The translations under genes and the position numbers were made by a program. This document shows, piece by piece, positions 23,930 to 32,084 of a DNA stretch of 64,000 bases. Numbering within the stretch: position 1 is the first letter of the stretch; every line of letters starts with the position of its first letter. The stretch is from Clostridia bacterium (lineage in GTDB: Bacteria; Bacillota; Clostridia; Oscillospirales; CAG-272). Under the pieces are notes generated by a model, which worked only from the letters and a program-made list of their open reading frames with translations, was not told the origin of the DNA and did no database searches. The stretch lies in assembly GCA_017621475.1 (NCBI GenBank), contig JAGATA010000029.1, positions 52,216-116,215 on the forward strand, given 5' to 3'.

Positions 23930-26188
23930 TTAATCGCCGTATATTCCGACATAGCGCATTTCTATTTTTACAATAGTACCTTTTGCAACGACCGTGCCGG
24001 GCACGATGGATTGGGAATGTACTATAGCTTCGCCGCCGATGGTCGCGCCCTCAAGATGTACATTAAGACCTGCATCCGTAAGCGCTTTGTTTGCTTTTTC
24101 CGCTGTCATACCCGAAACGTCGGGAACGATAGCGTCGCGGTTTTCTTCTGTTTCCTTCGTATAGAGGAATATCTTTCCGTTTTCCTTTGACATACGGCTG
24201 CCGGAGGAGGGAACCTGGTTTACAACGCTTGTGCCGCTGCCGACAACTTCATATTTAAGACCTGCGTTTCCGATAAGGCTCTTAGCTTGGTCAAGCGACA
24301 TTCCGCGGTAATTTGAAACGGAAATATCCATACTTGCAAGTTCTTCTTCCGTGTACTGCGGCTCAACGCCGAGGTAGGGAAGAACTTCCGAAAGGATCTT
24401 TGAAACGTAGGGGGCGGCAACCGTGCTGCCGTAGATAGAGCCGATGGTGGGTTCGTCAACGATGATAAGGCAAATGACTTCGGGCGCGTAATAGGGTGCG
24501 TAAGCTATTGTGGAGCAGATACGCGCACTTGTTGTTCCTTTTTCGGAAGTACCGGTTTTTGCCGCAACGGAGTAGCCTTTAACGTATGCGTTTTTTGCAC
24601 CGCCGTTTGTGGCAACGCCTTCTGCGAGGATTTCGGAGATGGTCTGCGCGGTTTTTTCGCTTATGACCTGACGAACTTCATTCGTGCCGAAGGTTGCAAG
24701 GACGTTTCCATCGTCATCAACGATCTCTTTTACCATATGAGGGGTTACGAGCGTGCCGCCGTTTGCAACACAGGCAACTGCGGATATAAGCTCAAGAGTT
24801 GTTACGTTAAAGCGCTGACCGAACGAGTAAACCGCAAGGTCGAGCATTGTAAGCTCGCTTTCTTCTTTGTAGATGGGCGACGCCTCGCCGGGAAGGTCGA
24901 TGCCTGTTTTTTCGGTAAGACCGAAAGCGCGGAAGTATTCCGCATAAGTGGATATGCCGATGCGCTCGGAAAGCTTCATCATAATGGGGTTGCAGGATTG
25001 CTGAAGACCGCCTGCAAAGGTGAGCGTTCCGTGGCCTACGGTCTTATGGCATTTGATAGTCCAACCGCTTACCTTGTAGCTGCCTGTGCAACTGAACGTT
25101 TCCGTTGTTTTTGCAAGGTTTTCTTCTATGGCGATAGATGTTGTGATTATCTTTGCCGTGGAGCCGGGTTCATATGTATCGGTAACGCACTTGTTGTTCC
25201 AAGTGGTGATAAGGAGCGCGGAAACGGCTTTTTTATATTCTTCGCTATCTTCCCCGTATTGCTGTGCATAACTTGCCACAAGAGCGTCATAATAAGAGGG
25301 AAGCTTGTATGGGTCATTAAGATTATAATATGGGTATGTTGCCATACCGTAAACTTCGCCGGTGTTCGGGTCCATAATTATGCCTGCGGCACGGGATCTA
25401 CAGCCGGATTCGATAGCGGCTTCCTCCAGATATTTTTCGAGTATGCTTTGGATCTTATAATCGAGTGTGGTTTTGATGTTTGCACCGTTGGAAGCGTCTA
25501 TGTACATTTCGTAATCGTAGGACATAGCGTTGCCGTAAGGGTCTTCTGCGGAAACGATCTTTCCGCTTTGCCCCTTGAGCACGGAATCATACTGATATTC
25601 AAGCCCGTAAAGACCTCCGTCCGTACCGCAGAAGCCTATAACGTGGGAGGCAAGCGTGGAGAAAGGATATACACGGGTTGCTGTTTCCGCAAAATGGATG
25701 CATTTTATATCGTGTTCGAGCATAAAAGCGCGAACCTCATTTGCGGTTGCTTTTTCCACGTTTTTCTTTATCGTTCTGTCTTTGTATTTTGTTTTAAGGG
25801 TTTCGCCGTAAACGAAATCGTATTCAACACCGAGTATTTCGGAAAGACCTTGCGCAACGGTAACGCGGATCTCTTCGCTGAAGTTTCCTTCCTCATCGAC
25901 CATGGCGGAAGGGTCTATAAAGATTCTTTCTGTTGTGTAGTTTGTGGCGATAACAACGCCGTTTCTGTCCGTTATAGCTCCGCGGGAGGCGGAAATTGAG
26001 GTTTCCTGCACCATTTGCTCTATAACCAGGCGGCGGTAATCTTCGTATTTTATTATTTGCAGGTATATAAGACGACCCACAAGTACGCAGGCGACCATAA
26101 GGCAGCAAATAAACATAAAAAGAGAACGGGAACGTATTGTACGCCCCGGTTTTTCAAGTATGGAATCGGGTTTTTGAGATTGATTCAT
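23930..26188 (-). CDS. division-type penicillin-binding protein with PASTA domains
   Basis: A 752-residue class B penicillin-binding protein (FtsI/PBP2B/SpoVD group) that cross-links peptidoglycan at the septum. One N-terminal helix (about 20-43) anchors it outside the membrane. The transpeptidase has the SxxK motif in EPGSTAKIITT, the SxN motif in QQSCNPIM and the KTG motif in AAKTGTSEKG. The C-terminus has two PASTA segments (about residues 620-680 and 690-750). SpoVD usually has one and PBP2B two, so a vegetative division role is favoured. AAGGAGCAAATTAA precedes the ATG; a 16-codon reading frame ends directly before it. Confidence 0.93.
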   Translation of the reverse strand: MNQSQKPDSILEKPGRTIRSRSLFMFICCLMVACVLVGRLIYLQIIKYEDYRRLVIEQMVQETSISASRGAITDRNGVVIATNYTTERIFIDPSAMVDEEGNFSEEIRVTVAQGLSEILGVEYDFVYGETLKTKYKDRTIKKNVEKATANEVRAFMLEHDIKCIHFAETATRVYPFSTLASHVIGFCGTDGGLYGLEYQYDSVLKGQSGKIVSAEDPYGNAMSYDYEMYIDASNGANIKTTLDYKIQSILEKYLEEAAIESGCRSRAAGIIMDPNTGEVYGMATYPYYNLNDPYKLPSYYDALVASYAQQYGEDSEEYKKAVSALLITTWNNKCVTDTYEPGSTAKIITTSIAIEENLAKTTETFSCTGSYKVSGWTIKCHKTVGHGTLTFAGGLQQSCNPIMMKLSERIGISTYAEYFRAFGLTEKTGIDLPGEASPIYKEESELTMLDLAVYSFGQRFNVTTLELISAVACVANGGTLVTPHMVKEIVDDDGNVLATFGTNEVRQVISEKTAQTISEILAEGVATNGGAKNAYVKGYSVAAKTGTSEKGTTSARICSTIAYAPYYAPEVICLIIVDEPTIGSIYGSTVAAPYVSKILSEVLPYLGVEPQYTEEELASMDISVSNYRGMSLDQAKSLIGNAGLKYEVVGSGTSVVNQVPSSGSRMSKENGKIFLYTKETEENRDAIVPDVSGMTAEKANKALTDAGLNVHLEGATIGGEAIVHSQSIVPGTVVAKGTIVKIEMRYVGIYGD

Positions 26189-26239
26189 TTAATTTGCTCC
26201 TTCGGCTTGGGAAAATAACGCAAAAAGAGTAAAGAGCAT
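26189..26239 (-). CDS. possible 16-residue leader peptide upstream of the PBP gene
   Basis: A short frame, MLFTLFALFSQAEGAN, begins 18 bases or so after a fair ribosome binding site (GAGGAGAATATAAGTTAT) and its TAA stop touches the ATG of the PBP gene. The Shine-Dalgarno sequence of the PBP gene lies inside it, so its translation could affect PBP translation. It may also be chance: the length is small and I have no comparison with relatives. Confidence 0.25.
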   Translation of the reverse strand: MLFTLFALFSQAEGAN

Positions 26240-26314
26240 ATAACTTATATTCTCCTCACTCTAAGTGTTTATATATTTATATTTTAATTTCGCGAATTTA
26301 TGCATTTGCGCAGT

Positions 26315-26818
26315 TTATTCCATAAATTCTATAAACTTTTTAAAACTTTTGCTTACTGCGTTCATAAGAGTGTTGGTTTTTTCGCTGTCCTTTTCGGGAT
26401 CTACTGCTTCTAAAACCTCTGACGAGCTTTCGTCTTCAAGATAATATGTAACGTGGCTCTCTCCGGAAAGACCCATATCTGCGGCAAGGGATTCTATTTT
26501 GGAGGAATATTTGCCCTCCAACTCCATACTGAGCTTGCGCTCCTCTTTTTCAAGGGAACGAATTGTGGATTCCATTTCCGCAATATCTGTCTGTATCTGC
26601 GATATCTGCATAAATGAGAAAATCACAAACATAAAGAGAGCTGTTGTAATGATCGCGGCGATGATGATTGTAACGGGAAAGCGCTGTTTTTCTTCTGCGG
26701 AAACAGTTTTATATTCTGTGCCGAGGGAAGCATCGGCAAGTGTTCTGCAGGTCTTTTTGAAAAAGCCGTCGCCTTTTGGGGAGCTATTCTTTTTTACGGC
26801 ATTTTTGTTCTGAGGCAT
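26315..26818 (-). CDS. FtsL-like division protein
   Basis: A 167-residue bitopic protein. A basic cytoplasmic tail of about 47 residues precedes one membrane helix (VTIIIAAIITTALFMFVIFSF, about 49-70). A coiled-coil heptad stretch follows (QISQIQTDIAEMESTIRSLEKEERKLSMELE, about 72-102), then LAADMGL and an acidic tail of 60 residues. Size, topology, coiled coil and its place between rsmH and the PBP gene all match FtsL/DivIC, whose sequence is poorly conserved. The long acidic tail is not typical. Confidence 0.72.
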   Translation of the reverse strand: MPQNKNAVKKNSSPKGDGFFKKTCRTLADASLGTEYKTVSAEEKQRFPVTIIIAAIITTALFMFVIFSFMQISQIQTDIAEMESTIRSLEKEERKLSMELEGKYSSKIESLAADMGLSGESHVTYYLEDESSSEVLEAVDPEKDSEKTNTLMNAVSKSFKKFIEFME

Positions 26819-26839
26819 TTGAAAATCCTTTCAAGAATA

Positions 26840-27784
26840 TCAGATCTTTTCGGCAACGCGGAGCTTCGCGCTGTGTGAACGATGGTTTACGTCAAGTTCT
26901 TCCTTGGATGGGAGGATAGGTTTTTTGGAAACAAGTGCGATCTTGGGCTTGTTGCCGCAGATGCAAACGGGAAAATCGGGCGGGCAAGTGCAACCCTGCG
27001 CGCATTTTGTATAAGTTTGTTTTACGCATCTGTCCTCAAGGGAGTGGAAAGTGATTATTGCGAGCCTGCCGCCGGGGGAAAGGCGCTCTACCGCGCTTTC
27101 TATCGTGGGCGCGATAACGGAAAGCTCTGAGTTTACTTCTATGCGTATTGCCTGAAAGGTTTTTTTTGCGGGGTGATGACCCACCGCGAGCAGTTTCTTT
27201 GGCATAACGCTTTTGATGATATTTGTGAGTTCAAATGTAGTCTCTACGGGCTTTTGCGCGCGATATGCGACTATTGCAGAGGCTATTTTAGGCGCAAAAG
27301 ATTCTTCGCCGTAATCAAAAAGTATGCGGCGAAGCTCGCTTTCGCTGTATGTGTTTACGACCTCGTAAGCGGAGAGGCCAGCGTCTTTATCCATTCTCAT
27401 ATCGAGAGGGGCGTCGCTGTTATATGAAAAACCGCGTTCGGGCGTATCAAGCTGGTAAGAGGAAACGCCAAGGTCGAGAAGAAGTCCGTCTATTTTTTCG
27501 ATTCCAAGGTCATCAAGAACATTTGCAACGTTGGAAAAATTGCTTTTTACAAAAGTTACTCTGTCTGAAAAAGGGGCAAGGCGCTCGCCTGCGGCGCGAA
27601 GTGCATCGCTGTCCTGATCTATGCAGATGAGTCTGCCGCCTGCGGAAAGGCGGGAAGCTATTTCGTAGGAATGTCCGCCGCCGCCCGTTGTGCCGTCAAC
27701 GTAGATGCCGTTGGGCTTTATATTGAGTGCGTCTATACATTCACCGAGCATTACGGAGTAATGAGAAAAATTTATGCTTTCCAT
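26840..27784 (-). CDS. rsmH: 16S rRNA (cytosine(1402)-N(4))-methyltransferase
   Basis: A 314-residue SAM-dependent methyltransferase that modifies C1402 in the decoding centre of 16S rRNA. Family blocks are [12 protein letters not shown] (SAM loop), [31 protein letters not shown] and [15 protein letters not shown]. Four cysteines in [17 protein letters not shown] are usual for the family. I chose the ATG at 27784 because [17 protein letters not shown] aligns with known starts; the first candidate, a TTG four codons earlier, sits three bases from a GGAGG inside mraZ. It nearly abuts mraZ. Confidence 0.95.
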   Translation of the reverse strand: MESINFSHYSVMLGECIDALNIKPNGIYVDGTTGGGGHSYEIASRLSAGGRLICIDQDSDALRAAGERLAPFSDRVTFVKSNFSNVANVLDDLGIEKIDGLLLDLGVSSYQLDTPERGFSYNSDAPLDMRMDKDAGLSAYEVVNTYSESELRRILFDYGEESFAPKIASAIVAYRAQKPVETTFELTNIIKSVMPKKLLAVGHHPAKKTFQAIRIEVNSELSVIAPTIESAVERLSPGGRLAIITFHSLEDRCVKQTYTKCAQGCTCPPDFPVCICGNKPKIALVSKKPILPSKEELDVNHRSHSAKLRVAEKI

Positions 27785-27785
27785 A

Positions 27786-28205
27786 TCAGAAATCAAGTTC
27801 CTCCATCATCTGCGCGATCTCTTCGGCGTTTTCGTTTTCTCTTTCACGGATCCAATTTTCTTCGGACCATATTTCAAGGTAAGAACCTACGCCGATGATA
27901 ACGGTGTTCTTGTCTATACCTGCATATTCGCGCAAAGGCGCAGAAAGAAGCGCACGGCCTTGGGAGTCGCAGGAAACATCCGCGGCATTTGCAAACATAA
28001 AGCGTTTTATCTGGCGGGATTTTGTTGCGGGGAGGGAATCGAGCTTTTCTTTAAGCTTTTCCCACTCTGCCATTGTATAAACGGTAAGGCATTTGTCAAC
28101 ACTTTTGGTAATGACGAAAGTTTCGCCAAGCTCCTCGCGGTATTTCGCGGGGATGAATATTCTGTTCTTTGCATCAAGTGCATGGGAGTATTCACCGAGA
28201 AACAT
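27786..28205 (-). CDS. mraZ: transcriptional regulator MraZ
   Basis: A 139-residue protein with two SpoVT/AbrB-like halves, each with the DXXXR signature: [16 protein letters not shown] and [16 protein letters not shown]. MraZ forms a ring and represses the dcw operon it heads by binding short repeats downstream of the promoter. Such repeats (GTGGTG three times) are visible here. I chose the ATG at 28205, where AAAGGCGGTGACGAT precedes it; a longer upstream frame would run through the operators. The end overlaps the rsmH ribosome binding site. Confidence 0.94.
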   Translation of the reverse strand: MFLGEYSHALDAKNRIFIPAKYREELGETFVITKSVDKCLTVYTMAEWEKLKEKLDSLPATKSRQIKRFMFANAADVSCDSQGRALLSAPLREYAGIDKNTVIIGVGSYLEIWSEENWIRERENENAEEIAQMMEELDF

Positions 28206-28254
28206 ATCGTCACCGCCTTTCGTGTGTAAAATCAACATAAATTCAACATAGGGG

Positions 28255-28284
28255 TGTGGAAAACTGTGTGGAAACTGTGGAAAA
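28255..28284. promoter_or_regulatory. three TTTTCCACA-like repeats in the mraZ leader
   Basis: TGTGGAAAA at 28255-28263, TGTGGAAAC at 28267-28275 and TGTGGAAAA at 28276-28284, which read TTTTCCACA on the mraZ strand. Each is one or two bases off the DnaA box TTATCCACA. They lie between the MraZ operators and the mraZ start. Further copies are at 28455-28463 and 28523-28531. DnaA binding is an inference. Confidence 0.4.
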
Positions 28285-28286
28285 CT

Positions 28287-28312
28287 CACCACAACTCACC
28301 ACGATGCACCAC
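28287..28312 (-). promoter_or_regulatory. MraZ operator: three GTGGTG repeats, 10-bp period
   Basis: On the minus strand GTGGTG occurs at 28307-28312, 28297-28302 and 28287-28292, each separated by exactly four bases. Direct repeats with one helical turn spacing just after the dcw promoter are the known layout of MraZ binding sites. Confidence 0.8.
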
Positions 28313-28322
28313 TTGTTATATG

Positions 28323-28351
28323 ATTATACCTAAAATTTTGATAAAATACAA
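28323..28351 (-). promoter_or_regulatory. dcw (mraZ) promoter
   Basis: On the minus strand TTGTAT (28346-28351), 17-base spacer, TATAAT (28323-28328). Transcription would begin near 28316, one to a few bases before the first GTGGTG repeat, giving a leader of about 110 bases. Confidence 0.75.
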
Positions 28352-28420
28352 GCATTTTTAAAAAAAATATAAAAAAAGATATGAATTTTTAACAATTTTT
28401 TTGAAGTGGATAAAAAACAA

Positions 28421-28450
28421 AAAAGACCGAGGTTTTGACCTTGGTCTTTT
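28421..28450 (-). terminator. terminator of the two-component operon
   Basis: A 13-bp stem with one G-T pair, AAAAGACCGAGGT (28421-28433) with ACCTTGGTCTTTT (28438-28450), followed on the minus strand by a long T-rich run. The 28352-28617 stretch otherwise holds only A/T-rich DNA and TTTTCCACA-like repeats; I see no gene in it. Confidence 0.8.
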
Positions 28451-28617
28451 TAAATGTGGAAAAGTCGTTTTTTGATTGTCGTTTTTCGGATTACTGTGAT
28501 GAAAAAAATCTTATTACGTCGATTTTCCACAATTTGAAGTGAAGAAAGTAGTGGAAAAAAGGGTGGAAACCTGTGTAGAAATTGAGGAAAACATTTGAAA
28601 ACTTGAAAAAACGGTTT

Positions 28618-29853
28618 TTACCCCTTTAAAATCACGGTGAAAACCGTACCGTTTTGCTCATCGCTTTGGGCAAAAATTTTTCCGCCGAGGTTTTGGGCGT
28701 GATTTTTTGCGATGGATAGTCCCAATCCGTGGCCGCCGACGCTGCGTGCCTTATCTGCACGGTAAAAGCGCTCAAAAATATGGGGAAGATCGTCTTCGGC
28801 GATGGCTTGACCTTCGTTTTTGACGCTCAAACGTACATATTGCTTTTCTTTTTTCAGGCATATTTCCGCTTTGCCGCCCTTTTCGCTGTATTTTATTGCG
28901 TTATCCACAAGAATGTGAAGAAGATTCACAAAAGAATATTCGTCCGTATAGATCTTTATTCCGCTTTCTATCTTACCTTCAAGTGTCAGCCCTTTTTCAA
29001 ATGCGACAGGCTCAAACTGCAACAGCGTGCGCTCCGTAAGCTCGCTTACATCGAGCTCGCACAGAGCGAGCCTCTCTCTCATATCGTCGCTTTTGGCAAG
29101 CTCAAGCATTTTATCCACGAGAATACGCATACGCATTGCTTCCTCTTTGGTGCTTTCTATCCATTTGCTTTGCGATTCAACAAGTTCTTCCTTGTGAGCG
29201 CCGAGGATACCCATATTTGCAAGTATGACGGTAAGCGGTGTTTTAAGATCGTGGGAAGCATCCGCGACAAACTGCTTTTGGCTCTGCCATGCCGTTTCTA
29301 TCGGTTTTATTGCAATGTTTGCAAGGAATCTGCTTATGAAATAGAAGATGAGCAGGCTGACCGCACAGGCAAAGCCTGCAATAGCGGCGGTCGTCCTTAC
29401 TGTGTTTGCCAACCTATCCGTGGAAGCAAATGCTATCATATAGCCGAAAGGGGTGCTTCTTTTTATATACATAAGTCCCATATCGGGAATATCGCCTTGC
29501 TCTGTATCGACGGATAGCGCGTATTCAACCGCAAGGGCGAGCGCTTCTTCTTCCATACCGGTGCCAAAACCGTTGGAGCTTGTTATATTTCCTTCTCTGT
29601 CCACAGCGACAGAAAAAGCGTAGGTTACGGGCAGTTCTTCTTTTCCGCCTATGTTGGGAACGGCACCGTGAAATTTCTCTTCCGGTTTTCCGTTCATCTT
29701 GTCCATCATAACGATAGCTTCAAGAGTTTTTTCTGTTTGCTCTTTTTCTGCTCTGTACGTCATTACACAGAGAGACACGAATATAAACAGCACCACTATT
29801 CCGACGAGTACCATGTTTATTATAATGAATTTTTGTTTAAGCTTTGAAAGCAT
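28618..29853 (-). CDS. sensor histidine kinase
   Basis: A 411-residue membrane kinase. Two helices (about 9-30 and 155-177) flank an extracellular sensor of roughly 120 residues with no known fold. Then comes a HisKA domain with the phospho-accepting His in FVADASHDLKTPLTVIL, and an HATPase domain with the N box DNAIKYS and G boxes DDLPHIFERFYRADKA and GGHGLGLSIAKNHA. GGAGGGCGAAA precedes the ATG, which overlaps the regulator's end by 17 bases. Pairing with the OmpR-type regulator is clear; the divergent polyphosphate operon is its probable target. Confidence 0.93.
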   Translation of the reverse strand: MLSKLKQKFIIINMVLVGIVVLFIFVSLCVMTYRAEKEQTEKTLEAIVMMDKMNGKPEEKFHGAVPNIGGKEELPVTYAFSVAVDREGNITSSNGFGTGMEEEALALAVEYALSVDTEQGDIPDMGLMYIKRSTPFGYMIAFASTDRLANTVRTTAAIAGFACAVSLLIFYFISRFLANIAIKPIETAWQSQKQFVADASHDLKTPLTVILANMGILGAHKEELVESQSKWIESTKEEAMRMRILVDKMLELAKSDDMRERLALCELDVSELTERTLLQFEPVAFEKGLTLEGKIESGIKIYTDEYSFVNLLHILVDNAIKYSEKGGKAEICLKKEKQYVRLSVKNEGQAIAEDDLPHIFERFYRADKARSVGGHGLGLSIAKNHAQNLGGKIFAQSDEQNGTVFTVILKG

Positions 29854-30532
29854 TTTCGCCCTCCAACCTGTAACCGAGCTTCTTTAGCGCGATTATTTCG
29901 CATTTTGATCCCACAAAATGAAGCTTTTTGCGCAGAAAAGAGATGTATGCTTCCACGTTATTGTCCCCTGCATCGGAATCATACCCCCAAACCTTGGTTA
30001 TAAGCTCTTCTTTTGAAAATATTATCCCGGGGCGAGAAATAAACAGGCGTATAAGCTCGGACTCTTTGAAGTTGAGGCGTATGCTTTTTCCGCCGCTTAC
30101 ACAAGAAAGCTCGCTTGTGGAAATGGTGAAAACAATATCTCCAAAGCACATTTTATCAAGTATAAGCTCTCCTTGACGGCGGGAAATAACGCGGATGCGA
30201 GCCAAAAGCTCCTCCGGGGAGAATGGCTTTGTCATATAATCATCCGCACCGAGGTCCAGACCTTTTACTTTGTCGGAAACAGCCTCGCGCGCAGTAAGCA
30301 TAAGCACGGGCGTTGCTACTCCGCTTTCGCGCAGAGAGCATATCACGTCAAATCCGTTCATTTGCGGCAACATGACATCAAGTATGATGCAGTCATATAT
30401 TCCGCTTTTTGCGTATTCCAAGCCGTCTTTGCCGTTATATACGGCGTCTGCCATATATTTTTGCTCCGCAAGTATCTCTATAAGCGCATCGGACAAGCGC
30501 TTTTCATCCTCTATAATAAGTATTCGCATCAT
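29837..30532 (-). CDS. OmpR/PhoB-family response regulator
   Basis: A 231-residue two-domain regulator. The receiver domain has the acidic pair in IIEDEKR, the phospho-accepting Asp in DCIILDVMLPQMNGF, Thr in VLMLTAR and Lys in DYMTKPFS. The C-terminal winged helix has the usual SKEELITKVWGYDSDAGDNNVEAYISFLRKKL. It starts with two Met codons; AGAGGTTAA precedes the first. It is divergent from the VTC-DUF4956 operon. A direct repeat in that operon's leader could be its binding site. Confidence 0.93.
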   Translation of the reverse strand: MMRILIIEDEKRLSDALIEILAEQKYMADAVYNGKDGLEYAKSGIYDCIILDVMLPQMNGFDVICSLRESGVATPVLMLTAREAVSDKVKGLDLGADDYMTKPFSPEELLARIRVISRRQGELILDKMCFGDIVFTISTSELSCVSGGKSIRLNFKESELIRLFISRPGIIFSKEELITKVWGYDSDAGDNNVEAYISFLRKKLHFVGSKCEIIALKKLGYRLEGENAFKA

Positions 30533-30547
30533 TTAACCTCTTTTTGT

Positions 30548-30576
30548 TTGACAAATTACCAATTATATTTTATCAT
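30548..30576 (+). promoter_or_regulatory. promoter of the VTC operon (upstream of a terminator-like hairpin)
   Basis: TTGACA (30548-30553), 17-base spacer, TATCAT (30571-30576). Transcripts from here would run into the hairpin at 30606-30647 before reaching the first gene. Confidence 0.55.
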
Positions 30577-30595
30577 ATATTATAAGTTATAACAA
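30567..30595 (-). promoter_or_regulatory. promoter of the two-component operon
   Basis: On the minus strand TTGTTA (30590-30595), 17-base spacer, TAAAAT (30567-30572). It overlaps the opposing promoter on the plus strand, so the two would compete. Confidence 0.5.
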
Positions 30596-30605
30596 GTATA
30601 GACGT

Positions 30606-30647
30606 AAAACCTTAAAAAATGCTGAAAGAGCTTTTTAAGGTTTTTTT
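30606..30647 (+). terminator. intrinsic terminator in the leader of the VTC operon
   Basis: AAAACCTTAAAAA (30606-30618) pairs with TTTTTAAGGTTTT (30632-30644), with an inner GCT/AGC pair and a GAAAG loop, then a run of T. It lies between a promoter and the first gene, where an attenuator would be, with no other plus-strand gene to terminate. Confidence 0.55.
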
Positions 30648-30653
30648 CAGAAT
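30632..30653 (+). promoter_or_regulatory. possible response-regulator direct repeat
   Basis: Two 11-base units, TTTTTAAGGTT and TTTTTCAGAAT, agree at 8 of 11 positions and are in direct contact. A -10-like TATACT follows at 30661-30666. The 11-bp spacing matches PhoB-class sites that replace the -35 box. The unit overlaps the terminator arm. Confidence 0.35.
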
Positions 30654-30697
30654 GTTTTGTTATACTTTGCTTGTAAAACGGAAAAGAGGTGAAACGA

Positions 30698-31423
30698 ATG
30701 CCCGATATCTGTATATTCAAAAGAATAGAGAAAAAATATTTTATTACAACGGAGAAATATGAGAAGCTTTTGGCGCTGCTGGGAGATAGAATAAAGCTTG
30801 ACCGTTTCGGCAAGCACACAATATGCAATATTTATCTCGATACGGAAAATTTTCTGCTTATAAGAAATTCCATAGATGCAAAAGTGTACAAGGAAAAATT
30901 GCGCCTTCGCAGTTACGGCACACCTTCGGACGACGACCACGTGTTTCTTGAAATAAAGAAGAAATACAGAGGCGTTGTTTACAAGCGCCGAGTGGTGCTT
31001 TCTCACGCACAAGCGATGGAATATCTTCGCGGCGGGGAAAAGCCCGAAAATTCTCAGATAATGGACGAAATAGATTATGCTATGAAATTTTACCGTCCCG
31101 ATCCCGCTGTTGTGCTTTGCTATGAGCGCGAAGCGTTCAAGGTAAAGGACTACCCAAACGTTCGTATGACCTTTGACACAAATGTGCGTTACCGCACTGA
31201 CGATCTGCTCCTTTCCGACGGAAGCGCAGGAAAAAGCATCATACCGCCGGATGCGGTGCTTCTTGAGATAAAGACGGACGGCGCTATGCCGCTTTTTATT
31301 TCTTTTGCACTTTCTTCTCTTGAGATTTTCCCATCATCTTTTTCAAAATACGCGACGGCGTACCGCGATATGTGCGCCGAAGAAAAACAAAAAATAAAAG
31401 AAAGAGAGAATACTTATGCCTGA
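30698..31423 (+). CDS. VTC-domain (polyphosphate polymerase-like) protein
   Basis: A 241-residue protein made of a single VTC domain, the tunnel-shaped fold of the yeast polyphosphate polymerase Vtc4. Blocks seen are RIEKKYFI, CNIYLDTENF, the basic KEKLRLRSYG, FLEIKKKYRGVVYKRRV, CYEREAF, RMTFDTNVRYR and VLLEIKTDGAMP. The run of Lys and Arg inside the tunnel and the metal-binding Glu in LLEIKT fit a triphosphate-tunnel enzyme. SPX and membrane domains of the yeast complex are absent. AGAGGTGAAACGA precedes the ATG at 30698. It overlaps the DUF4956 gene by 8 bases. Confidence 0.85.
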   Translation: MPDICIFKRIEKKYFITTEKYEKLLALLGDRIKLDRFGKHTICNIYLDTENFLLIRNSIDAKVYKEKLRLRSYGTPSDDDHVFLEIKKKYRGVVYKRRVVLSHAQAMEYLRGGEKPENSQIMDEIDYAMKFYRPDPAVVLCYEREAFKVKDYPNVRMTFDTNVRYRTDDLLLSDGSAGKSIIPPDAVLLEIKTDGAMPLFISFALSSLEIFPSSFSKYATAYRDMCAEEKQKIKERENTYA

Positions 31424-32084
31424 TCTTTTTACATCCGTTATTGTCGGAAGTCTTACGCTTTCTTCATATCTTTACTGTGTTGCCGTATCTTTTTTGTGCG
31501 GTATAATCTGTGCGGCGGCATCGTCATTCCGCTCGCATATTTCCAAAAGCTTTCTTGCCACGCTTGTGCTCCTTCCTCCCGTTGTGGCGACCGTCATTAT
31601 GATGGTTAACGGAAATGTCGGCACGGGTATTGCCGTTGCAGGTGCTTTTTCGCTTGTGCGTTTTCGCTCCGTTGCCGGAAAAGCCAGAGAAATCGCGAGC
31701 GTTTTCACCGCTATGGCGGCAGGGCTTGCCTGTGCTTCGGGATATGTGTGGATCGCGCTTATATTTGCTATTATACTCGGCGTTGCAACGGTACTGCTTG
31801 CTCTTGTTCCCGTTAAAACAGAAAGAGAGATGGATCTTCGCCTTACTATTCCCGAAACACTCAATTACGTTGACGTTTTTGACGATCTTTTCAAACAATA
31901 TACAAAAAGATACCGCCTTGTAAAAGTAAAAACGGTGAATATGGGAAGCCTTTATAAGTTAACATATAAAATAGAAATGAAAAATACGGCGCTTTCCAGA
32001 GAATTTATAGATAAATTGCGCTGCCGCAACGGCAACCTTGAAATAACACTTGCGGAAAGCGTTGAAAACGGGGACGAATTATGA
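31416..32084 (+). CDS. DUF4956 membrane protein
   Basis: A 222-residue protein with four membrane helices in its first 125 residues and a soluble C-terminal half. The signature GAFSLVRFRSVAGKAREIASVFTAM is the strongest mark of DUF4956. In clostridial genomes this family is usually encoded next to a VTC-domain protein, as here, and could supply the membrane part that the single-domain VTC protein lacks, for example to move the polymer across the membrane. That is an inference. AAAGAGAGAATACTT precedes the ATG, which overlaps the upstream gene. It overlaps the next gene by 4 bases (ATGA). Confidence 0.85.
   Translation: MPDLFTSVIVGSLTLSSYLYCVAVSFLCGIICAAASSFRSHISKSFLATLVLLPPVVATVIMMVNGNVGTGIAVAGAFSLVRFRSVAGKAREIASVFTAMAAGLACASGYVWIALIFAIILGVATVLLALVPVKTEREMDLRLTIPETLNYVDVFDDLFKQYTKRYRLVKVKTVNMGSLYKLTYKIEMKNTALSREFIDKLRCRNGNLEITLAESVENGDEL

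Noticed and set aside
24737..25999. 420-residue open frame opposite the PBP gene
   Set aside because: It is antisense to intact transpeptidase motifs, with biased composition and no start signals.
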